A stretch of 64,000 nucleotides of DNA from the NCBI RefSeq assembly GCF_016862635.1, contig NZ_BONI01000002.1, forward strand, positions 1 to 64,000, given 5' to 3'. The DNA comes from Catellatospora coxensis (GTDB lineage Bacteria > Actinomycetota > Actinomycetes > Mycobacteriales > Micromonosporaceae). The position numbers were made by a program, and so were the translations under genes. Within the stretch, counting starts at the first letter, position 1; each line of letters begins with the position of its first letter. This document shows, one piece after another, positions 15,997-23,014 of the stretch. The notes beneath the pieces were generated by a model. That model searched no databases, was not told the origin of the DNA, and saw only the letters and a program-made list of their open reading frames with translations.

Positions 15997-16223
15997 GTGG
16001 CGGCTCCGCGCGGATGACGGCCAGCCGAGGGTTGACGGTGGCGGAACGACTGTTGGCGGAACACGGAGACGCCATGCGGGCCCCCGGCGAGCATATCGAC
16101 GGATGACCCACCGGCGCCATCGACACGCGCCATCGTCGCGCACACCCCGCGAGCGGGTGAATCGCCTTGACAGCGTCACATTCCCGACAGTCGGCGGCGG
16201 CGGGCGGGGTGGCGCGAGGTCGA

Positions 16224-16229
16224 TAGGTT
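16224..16229 (+). promoter_or_regulatory. -10 box for leaderless lipase/caspase operon
   Basis: TAGGTT followed by 6 bases and then the ATG at 16236, with no Shine-Dalgarno. This is the arrangement expected for a leaderless actinobacterial mRNA. The rest of the 239-base gap (15997-16235) shows nothing else I can name. Confidence 0.5.
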
Positions 16230-16235
16230 TGGCGG

Positions 16236-17099
16236 ATGGCGCGGGTGGTAGCGGTGCACGGCATTCACAACACGTACGCCAGCCGGCCGCAGCTGGCCGA
16301 CGGCTGGATCCCCGCGCTGCTGGGCGGGCTGGACAACGCCGCCCAGGCCGGCCTGGCCCCCGCCGTGGGGCTCACCGCCTCCGAAGTGGCCTGTGTGTTC
16401 TACGGCGACGTGTTCCGCCCGCCCGGCAAGCGGCTCAGCGGTGACATTCCCCCGCTGACGGCCGACGACGTCGAGGAGGGGCCCGAAACCGAGCTGCTGC
16501 TGCAGTGGTGGGCGGCGGCGGCGCGGATCGACCCCGCGGTGGTCGCACCGGACGCGCGGACCCTGGGACCGCGCGCGTCGGCCCGCAAGGCGCTGCTGGC
16601 GCTGGCCGGCGCGCGCTTCCTGACCCAGGTGTCGGAGCGCCTGCTCGTGTGGTGGCTCAAGCAGGTCACGTCCTATTTCACCGACCCGGCGGTGCGCGCC
16701 GCCGCCCGGGACCGGTTCGCCGCCGCGATCGGCGACGACACCCGGGTGGTGGTGGCCCACTCGCTGGGCTCGGTCGTGGCGTACGAGGCGCTGTGCGCCC
16801 GTCCGGGGTGGCCGGTCACCGACCTGGTGACGCTGGGTTCGCCGCTGGGGGTGCCGCACCTGGTCACGCACCGGCTCGACCCGTCGACCGGCGCCTGGCC
16901 GGGGGTCGAGCGCTGGGTGAACATCACCGACGCGGGCGACTTCGTGGCGCTGCAGCCGCTGCTGCGCACCGTGTACGGCGAGCGGGTGCGCGATGTGGAG
17001 ATCAGCAACGGGCTGGGCGCGCACCAGGTCGAGCGGTATCTGTCCGATCGGGAGACCGGCGCGGCCGTGGCCGCGGGACTGCTCGCCGGCCGCTCGTGA
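16236..17099 (+). CDS. lipase-like alpha/beta hydrolase, partner of caspase-WD40 gene
   Basis: 287 residues of an alpha/beta-hydrolase resembling PGAP1/lipase-type proteins. MARVVAVHGIHNTYA gives the oxyanion His-Gly. VVVAHSLGSVVAYEAL is the nucleophile elbow with Ser in HSLGS. VNITDAGDFVAL offers the acid, and a His follows in LGAHQVERYL. There is no signal peptide and only short hydrophobic segments, so it is probably cytoplasmic. The ATG appears to be leaderless (TAGGTT 6 bases upstream). It ends 20 bases before the caspase-NTPase-WD40 gene, which has its own strong ribosome site, so the two form an operon. Lipase-like hydrolases are known effectors of NLR-type defence proteins. A membrane-attacking or lipid-signalling effector role is my inference. 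Confidence 0.75.
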   Translation: MARVVAVHGIHNTYASRPQLADGWIPALLGGLDNAAQAGLAPAVGLTASEVACVFYGDVFRPPGKRLSGDIPPLTADDVEEGPETELLLQWWAAAARIDPAVVAPDARTLGPRASARKALLALAGARFLTQVSERLLVWWLKQVTSYFTDPAVRAAARDRFAAAIGDDTRVVVAHSLGSVVAYEALCARPGWPVTDLVTLGSPLGVPHLVTHRLDPSTGAWPGVERWVNITDAGDFVALQPLLRTVYGERVRDVEISNGLGAHQVERYLSDRETGAAVAAGLLAGRS

Positions 17100-17119
17100 C
17101 CGGGCAGGAGGGCGGTCCG

Positions 17120-20100
17120 GTGGCGCGGCGGTACTTCATCGGCGCGGCGACGACCGTGTACGCCCCGGCGACCGAGCTGGTGGACCTGCCCGAACTCGTC
17201 GACGAGCTGCGCCGGGCCACCGAGCTGTTCACCGGCCTGGGCTACGAGGTGGTGCCGGACTTCGGCACGGACCTGAGCGCGGTCGCGTTCACCGGCCGGC
17301 TGCGCGCCTTCCTGCGCAGTCCCGAGCGCCTGCCCGACGACATGATCGCGGTGTACTACACGGGGCACGGCGAGGTGGCCGGGTCCGGGACGGAGCTGCT
17401 GCTGCCGATGGCCGACGCGACGGCCGACCGCTCGTACAGCTTCCTGCACGCCGGGGACCTGACCGGACGCCTGCTCGACAGCTACGCGCCCGGCGAGATG
17501 GTCGGCCAGCGGCTGCTGTTCGTGCTGGACACCTGCTACGCGGGCGCGGCCGGTGGCACACTGGCCGCCGGGGCGGTGGGCTTCGTCGACCGGCTGCGCC
17601 GCACGGCCAGCGGGCCCGCCGTCGCGGTGATCGTGGCGGCCCGCGACTACCAGCAGGCCGGGGTCGGCACGTTCACCCAGGCGCTGGCGCGCGCCGTGCA
17701 GGAACGGGCGATCGCCGGCCACGAGGTGCCGTTCCTGCCGCTGGAGCCGCTGATCACGCAGGTGAACGCGGAGATGGCCGAGGCCGCGGCGGGCGCGGCC
17801 GTCAGCCAGCACGCCCGCCTGCTCTACTTCGGCGAGCGGGCCGGGGAGTTCTTCCCGAACCGGCTGTACAGCCAGTGGTACGCCGACCTCGACGTGCGCA
17901 CCCGGGACCTGCGGCTGCAGCAGGACGCGCGGCGGGCCGAACGGGAGCGCAGCGAGCGCATCGGGCAGGGCCTCGACCCGGCGTCCGAGCGCGACGACCT
18001 GTGGCTGTTCACCGGGCGGCACGCCGCCCTGCGCCGCGCCTCGGCCTGGCTGGCCGAAGCCGCGGGGCACCCGCCGCCACCGACCCTGGTGATCACCGGC
18101 GATCCGGGTTCGGGCAAGTCCGCGCTGCTGGCCCGGCTGGACACGCTGGCCGACCCGGGCCGCAGCGCCCGCGTGCCCGACGTGCACCTGCTGCCCCCGG
18201 ACACCATCCCGCCGCGGGAGTCGATCAGCCGGTTCATCCACGCCCGCGGCCTGACCCCGGTGGCGCTGCTCGCCGGGCTGGCCGAGGCCTGCGGCGTCGA
18301 CGACATCGCCGCGATCGACTCGCCGGGCAAGCTCGTCGCGCAGCTGCGCAGCCGGACCGCGCCGGTCACGGTCGTCATCGACGGCGTCGACGAGGCGGCC
18401 GGCGAGGCCGGCGACACCACGGTCACCGGCCTCGCGATGGTCAAGCAGGTGCTGGCCCCGCTGGTACGCGCCGCGCACCGCACGCCGCTGCGGCTGCTGA
18501 TCGGCACCCGCCGGCACCTGATCGGCCCGCTCGGCAAGCCGGTCGAAGTCGTCAACCTCGACCGGGCCCGCTACGCCGACCAGCCCAGCCTGCACGCGTA
18601 CGTGCGCTCGTGCCTGATCGAGCTGGTCGAGACGTCGCCCTACCGCAGGCAGCGGCCCGAGTACCTGGCCGCGGTCGTCGACGCCGTCGCCGCAGCCGCC
18701 GGTGACTCGTTCCTCGTCGCCCTGATCACCGCCCGCAGCCTCGCCCTGCAGGACGAGCCGGTGGCCGACCCGTACGACCCGGTCTGGCGGGCCTCGCTGC
18801 CGCGGGAGGCCGCCGGAGCGATGAGCCGCGACCTCGACGAACGGCTGGGCGCGGACGCGGCCCGAGCCCGGGACCTGCTGCTGCCGCTGGCCTACGCGCA
18901 GGCGTCCGGGCTGCCGTGGGAGGATCTGTGGCCGCGCCTGGTGACCCGGCTGACCGGCCGCCCGTGCGGCAACCGCGACCTGGACTGGCTGGTCGAGAAC
19001 GCCGGCTACTACATCATCGAGTCGCGCCTGGCCAACAGCTCCGTGTACCGCCTCTACCACGCGGCGCTGGCCGAGCACCTGCTCGCCGAGCGCCGGGCCG
19101 GCCACGGCGCGGTCCCCCACGACCTGCCCGACGACGGCGACGCCAGGGCCGACGCCGCGGCGATCACCCGGGCCGACCACCGGGCGATCTTCGACATGCT
19201 CGTCGACCGGGTGCCGCGGCGGCTCGACGGCACCCGGGACTGGGCGATGGCCCATCCGTACACCGCGGCCGCCATCACCGGCCACGCCGTGCAGGCCGAC
19301 TGCCTCGACATGCTGCTGGCCGAGCCCCGGCTGCTCACCGACACCCCGGCCGAGCCGCTGCTGACCGCGCTGCACCGGGTCCGCACCCCGCAGGCGTGGG
19401 CGACCGCGGACGCGTACCGGCGCGCGATCGGCCGCATGCAGGCCCACCCGGCCGAGCGGGCCGCCTACCTGCAGCTCGCCGCCCGGTGCGCGCGAGCCCC
19501 GCACCTGGCCGACGACATCACCGCCAGCGGCCTGCCGCTGCCCTGGACCGCGCACTGGGCGTCCTGGCGTATGCACCCGCCGCACCAGACGCTGACCTGG
19601 CACCGCGGCCCGGTCACCGCCGTCGCGCTCGGCGAGGTCGCCGGCCGGGCGGTCGTCGCGTCGGCCAGCGGCGACCGCAGGCTTCGGCTGTGGAACGCCG
19701 CGACGGGGCGGCCGCTCGGCGAGCCGCTGGCCGGCCACACCGACTGGGTCACCTCGGTCGTGTTCGGACAGGTCGACGATCAGACGGTCGTGGTGTCCGG
19801 TGGCCGGGACGGCACCGTGCGGCGCTGGGACGCGACGACGGGCCGCCCCCTGCCCGGACGGCCCAACCGCCACCGCGGGCCGGTGCGCACGGTCGCGTTC
19901 GGACGGCTCGACGGCCGCGCCGTCGTCGTGTCCGGGGGCGAGGACGACGGTGTCATGGTGTGGGACGCGGCCACCGGACAGGTCGTCGCCGGGCCGCTGG
20001 CCGGGCACGCCGGCGGGGTCTACGCCGTGGCGGTCGGGGACGTGCGCGGGCAGGGCGTCGTGGCGACGGCCGGCGCCGACGGCCTGGTGCGGCTGTGGGA

Positions 20101-22390
20101 GGCGAGCACCGGCAGCCTGTTCGACGTGCCGTACGGCGGCCACACCGGCCGGGTGAAGGCCGTCGCGTTCGGACGGCTCGGCGACGACACGATCGTGATC
20201 TCCGGCGGTGAGGACCGGACGGTGCAGGTGTGGTCGGCCGAGACCGGACGGCTCGTCGCGGACGTCTACACCGGGCACACCGACCACGTCAACGCCGTCG
20301 CGTTCGGCCGCCGCGGCTCCCAGCCGGTCGTCGTGTCCGGCAGCAGCGACCAGACCGTGCAGGTGTCCGACGTGGTCACCGGACGCCAGATCGGGGTCCG
20401 GCTCACCGGCCACACCGACTGGGTGTCGTCGGTGGCGTTCGGCGTCCGCGACGGCCGGCCCGTGATCGTTTCGGGCAGCGAGGACGAGACGGTGCGCCTG
20501 TGGGACGCGGTGTCCGGCGAGCCGGTCGGCGAGCCCTTCACCGGCCACACCGGCACGGTCGACGCGGTGGCGTTCGGTGACCTGGCCGGGCAGCCGGTCG
20601 TCGTCTCCGGCGGCGGCGACCGCGCGGTGCGGCTGTGGGACGCCGCGTCCGGCCAGCCGGTCGGCGAGCCGATCACCGGCCACACCGGCGCGGTCACCGC
20701 GGTGGCGTACGGGACCGTCGGCGGGCAGCCCGCGGTCGCCTCGGGCGACGACGAGACGGTGCGCGTGTGGCACGCCGTGTCCAGGCGGGCGGCCGGCGAT
20801 CCGATCACCGGCGCCGGCCCGGTCCGCTCGGTGGCCCTGGGCAGCGTCGACGGCCGGGCCGTGGTGGCCGCCGCAGGCCCGGACGAGACGGTACGGCTGT
20901 GGGACGCCGCGTCCGGGCGGGCGGCGGGACCGCCGCTGACCGGGCACACGGGGGCGGTGAACGCGGTGGCCTTCGGCGAACTCGACGGGGCGGCCGTCGT
21001 CGCCTCCGGCGGCGACGACCACACGGTGCGGCTGTGGGACGCCGCGTCCGGCCAGCCGGTCGGTGAGCCGATCACCGGCCACACCGGCGCGGTCACCGCG
21101 GTGGCGTTCGGGACCGTCGACGGGCTGCCCGCGGTGGCCTCCGGCAGCGACGACGAGACGGTGCGCGTGTGGTACGCCGACTCCGGCGAGCCGGTCGGCG
21201 AACCCGTCACGGGGGCCGGGGCGATCCGGTCGGTGGCGTTCGGGCAGCTCGGCCGGCAGCCGATCGTCGTCGCCGGGGGCGCGGGCGCGCAGGTGCGGGT
21301 CAGCGACGCGGTCACCGGGGAGGCGGTCAGCGCGCTGTACGCGACGCCCGGCGGGGTGCGTTCGGTGGCGTTCGGGCGGCTCGGCCGCCAGCCGATCGTC
21401 GTCGCGGGCGGCGCGGACCGCGCGCTGCGCGCCTGGGACGCGGCCACCGGGCAGGTCGTCGCGGCCCCGTTCGCCGGGCACCTGAGCCCGGTCACCGCGA
21501 TCGCGTTCGGCCGCCTCGACCGGGCCCTGGTCGTCGCGTCGGGCAGCACTGACCACACGGTGCGGCTGTGGGACGCGGCCTCCGGCCGGCCGCTGGCCGC
21601 CCCGCTCACCGGCCACACCGACGGCGTGCGCTCGGTCGCGTTCGGGCAGGTCAACGGCCGGACCGTGGTCGTCTCCGCCAGCGACGACCGCACCGTGCGG
21701 ATCTGGGACGCCGGCACCGGCCGCCCCGTCGGCGAGCCGTTCACGGGCCACCGCAGCTCGGTGAACGCGGTCGTGTTCGGGCGGCTGGACGGGCATCCGG
21801 TGATCGTGTCCGGCAGCAACGACCACAAGGTGCAGATCTGGGACGCGGCCACCGGCAAGCTGCGCTGCCCGCCCGTCGACGCCCACCACGGCTACGTCAG
21901 CGCGGTCGCCTTCGCGTCGCTGCGCGGCCGCCCGATCGTGGTGTCGGGCGGCTACGACCACGTCGTACGGCTGTGGGACGCCCGCACCGGGGAGCCGGTC
22001 GGGGAGCCGTTCACGGGGCACGCCGCCGACGTCAACGCCGTCGCGGTGGGCGAGTCCGGGGACCGGCTGCTGGTGGTGTCGGCGGGACGGGACGGCACCG
22101 TGCGGACCTGGGACGCGACCACGGGCGAGCCGGTCGGCCCGACGTTCACCGGCCACGAGGGCTGGGTGCACGCGGCCGCGATCGACCGGCGCGGTGACCG
22201 TACGGTGGTGGTCAGCGGCGGAGCCGACCAGACGCTGTGGGTGCGGCCCGCACCGGGCGAGACCGGTGACCGGCCGCTCGGCGGCACCCGGATCCGGCTC
22301 AACGCGACGGTGCACTGCGTCGCCGTACGCGACGCGTCCCACCTGGTCGTCGGCACCGAACTCGGCATCGTGAGCCTGCAACTGCCGTGA
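17120..22390 (+). CDS. caspase-like protease - NTPase - 21-blade WD40 protein
   Basis: 1756 residues. Residues 1-240 are a caspase-fold (C14) protease, with catalytic His83 in VYYTGHGEV and Cys139 in LFVLDTCYAG. After a linker comes a P-loop NTPase of the STAND/NACHT kind (GDPGSGKSA at 327, TVVIDGVDEA as Walker B) with helical regions to about 820. Residues 827-1756 hold 20 clear WD40 repeats plus a divergent last one (GHTxxVxAVAFG, then VVVSGGxDxTVRLWDA). Twenty-one blades would make three seven-bladed propellers. GTG 17120 has AGGAGGG 7 bases upstream. GTG 17096, overlapping the previous stop, is less likely. By analogy, WD40 senses a ligand, NTP drives oligomerisation and the protease is released. 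The protease target is unknown. Confidence 0.9.
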   Translation: MARRYFIGAATTVYAPATELVDLPELVDELRRATELFTGLGYEVVPDFGTDLSAVAFTGRLRAFLRSPERLPDDMIAVYYTGHGEVAGSGTELLLPMADATADRSYSFLHAGDLTGRLLDSYAPGEMVGQRLLFVLDTCYAGAAGGTLAAGAVGFVDRLRRTASGPAVAVIVAARDYQQAGVGTFTQALARAVQERAIAGHEVPFLPLEPLITQVNAEMAEAAAGAAVSQHARLLYFGERAGEFFPNRLYSQWYADLDVRTRDLRLQQDARRAERERSERIGQGLDPASERDDLWLFTGRHAALRRASAWLAEAAGHPPPPTLVITGDPGSGKSALLARLDTLADPGRSARVPDVHLLPPDTIPPRESISRFIHARGLTPVALLAGLAEACGVDDIAAIDSPGKLVAQLRSRTAPVTVVIDGVDEAAGEAGDTTVTGLAMVKQVLAPLVRAAHRTPLRLLIGTRRHLIGPLGKPVEVVNLDRARYADQPSLHAYVRSCLIELVETSPYRRQRPEYLAAVVDAVAAAAGDSFLVALITARSLALQDEPVADPYDPVWRASLPREAAGAMSRDLDERLGADAARARDLLLPLAYAQASGLPWEDLWPRLVTRLTGRPCGNRDLDWLVENAGYYIIESRLANSSVYRLYHAALAEHLLAERRAGHGAVPHDLPDDGDARADAAAITRADHRAIFDMLVDRVPRRLDGTRDWAMAHPYTAAAITGHAVQADCLDMLLAEPRLLTDTPAEPLLTALHRVRTPQAWATADAYRRAIGRMQAHPAERAAYLQLAARCARAPHLADDITASGLPLPWTAHWASWRMHPPHQTLTWHRGPVTAVALGEVAGRAVVASASGDRRLRLWNAATGRPLGEPLAGHTDWVTSVVFGQVDDQTVVVSGGRDGTVRRWDATTGRPLPGRPNRHRGPVRTVAFGRLDGRAVVVSGGEDDGVMVWDAATGQVVAGPLAGHAGGVYAVAVGDVRGQGVVATAGADGLVRLWEASTGSLFDVPYGGHTGRVKAVAFGRLGDDTIVISGGEDRTVQVWSAETGRLVADVYTGHTDHVNAVAFGRRGSQPVVVSGSSDQTVQVSDVVTGRQIGVRLTGHTDWVSSVAFGVRDGRPVIVSGSEDETVRLWDAVSGEPVGEPFTGHTGTVDAVAFGDLAGQPVVVSGGGDRAVRLWDAASGQPVGEPITGHTGAVTAVAYGTVGGQPAVASGDDETVRVWHAVSRRAAGDPITGAGPVRSVALGSVDGRAVVAAAGPDETVRLWDAASGRAAGPPLTGHTGAVNAVAFGELDGAAVVASGGDDHTVRLWDAASGQPVGEPITGHTGAVTAVAFGTVDGLPAVASGSDDETVRVWYADSGEPVGEPVTGAGAIRSVAFGQLGRQPIVVAGGAGAQVRVSDAVTGEAVSALYATPGGVRSVAFGRLGRQPIVVAGGADRALRAWDAATGQVVAAPFAGHLSPVTAIAFGRLDRALVVASGSTDHTVRLWDAASGRPLAAPLTGHTDGVRSVAFGQVNGRTVVVSASDDRTVRIWDAGTGRPVGEPFTGHRSSVNAVVFGRLDGHPVIVSGSNDHKVQIWDAATGKLRCPPVDAHHGYVSAVAFASLRGRPIVVSGGYDHVVRLWDARTGEPVGEPFTGHAADVNAVAVGESGDRLLVVSAGRDGTVRTWDATTGEPVGPTFTGHEGWVHAAAIDRRGDRTVVVSGGADQTLWVRPAPGETGDRPLGGTRIRLNATVHCVAVRDASHLVVGTELGIVSLQLP
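20626..21106 (+). repeat. recent three-blade duplication within WD40 array
   Basis: Bases 20626-20707 and 21025-21106 are identical at 81 of 82 positions, offset by 399 bases (133 codons, three blades). The similarity extends, less exactly, over blades 8-10 versus 11-13, including the unusual GAG-P/A-V/I-RSVA blade that lacks the GH. This indicates unequal crossing-over or conversion in recent time. Confidence 0.85.
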
Positions 22391-22420
22391 TGCGGCGCCG
22401 CCGGACAGCCGCGCCGGGGC

Positions 22421-22448
22421 ACGGGCCCTCGCCGCCCCGAGGGCCCGT
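22421..22448. terminator. bidirectional hairpin
   Basis: ACGGGCCCTCG (22421-22431) pairs exactly with CGAGGGCCCGT (22438-22448) over a 6-base loop, between the caspase-WD40 stop and the convergent small membrane gene. Confidence 0.75.
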
Positions 22449-22462
22449 CCCGTCCCCCGGGT

Positions 22463-22747
22463 TCAGGCGGCGGCGCTCTTTCGCCGCTTGCGCTCGTCGC
22501 GCAGGATCTGCTTGGCCTCCTGCCGGCTGAGACCGAGTTCGGCCAGCAACTGCTTCTGCGGGATGAGCAGCAGCGCGCCGATGCCGACACCGACCGCCGT
22601 GCCGCATGCCGGCGAGATCATCAGATTGTTGGCGATGAGCAGGGCCAGTACCCCGATCATGGCGAAGCAGAAGACCCAGACCGAGATCTTCAGGTTGCGG
22701 TGGGAACGGACCAGCCGGTCGAGGTCCTGCGGACTCAGCTTGCGCAT
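22463..22747 (-). CDS. small two-helix membrane protein
   Basis: 94 residues that I do not recognise as a named family. It has a charged N-terminus (MRKLSPQDLDRLVRSHRN), then two hydrophobic segments (ISVWVFCFAMIGVLALLIANNLM and CGTAVGVGIGALLLIP), then an amphipathic basic tail (LSRQEAKQILRDERKRRKS). The likely topology is a hairpin with both ends in the cytoplasm. ATG 22747 is used. GTG 22753, with GGAAGG 5 bases upstream, would add two residues and is about as likely. It sits alone between the caspase operon and another NB-ARC gene. Whether it belongs to either, for example as a membrane anchor or pore, is unknown. Confidence 0.65.
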   Translation of the reverse strand: MRKLSPQDLDRLVRSHRNLKISVWVFCFAMIGVLALLIANNLMISPACGTAVGVGIGALLLIPQKQLLAELGLSRQEAKQILRDERKRRKSAAA

Positions 22748-23014
22748 GGTCACCGATGCCTTCCACTCGTGGGCGTGCCTGGCGTGCGCCGCGGCGGGAC
22801 ACGCCCGGCGCGCCGACGCTAGCCGCACGCCACCGCCGCCCTGCCGGACAGCTCGCTCACCGCACCGCCGTACGGCCAGCTCAGCGCAGGTAGGCAACGG
22901 CTGCGCCCGCTCCCCGGTGCGGGCCGGTCCGGTGACCGGCGCGGGCCGACCGTCCACATCGGCGCATCCTAGAATCAGATCGTCGACGGACCGGGGAGGG
23001 GGTCGCGGGCCACG

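Noticed and set aside
20626-21106. Possible assembly collapse in the WD40 array
   Set aside because: The copies differ at scattered codons and one copy lacks a residue (SG-DDETV versus SGSDDETV), so both are real. Copy number could still be mis-assembled but I see no sign of it.
16673-22381. Very long open frame on the minus strand opposite the caspase-WD40 gene
   Set aside because: It is a codon-bias shadow: the composition is R/G/A/V/H-rich without domains, while the plus strand has clear caspase, P-loop and WD40 motifs.
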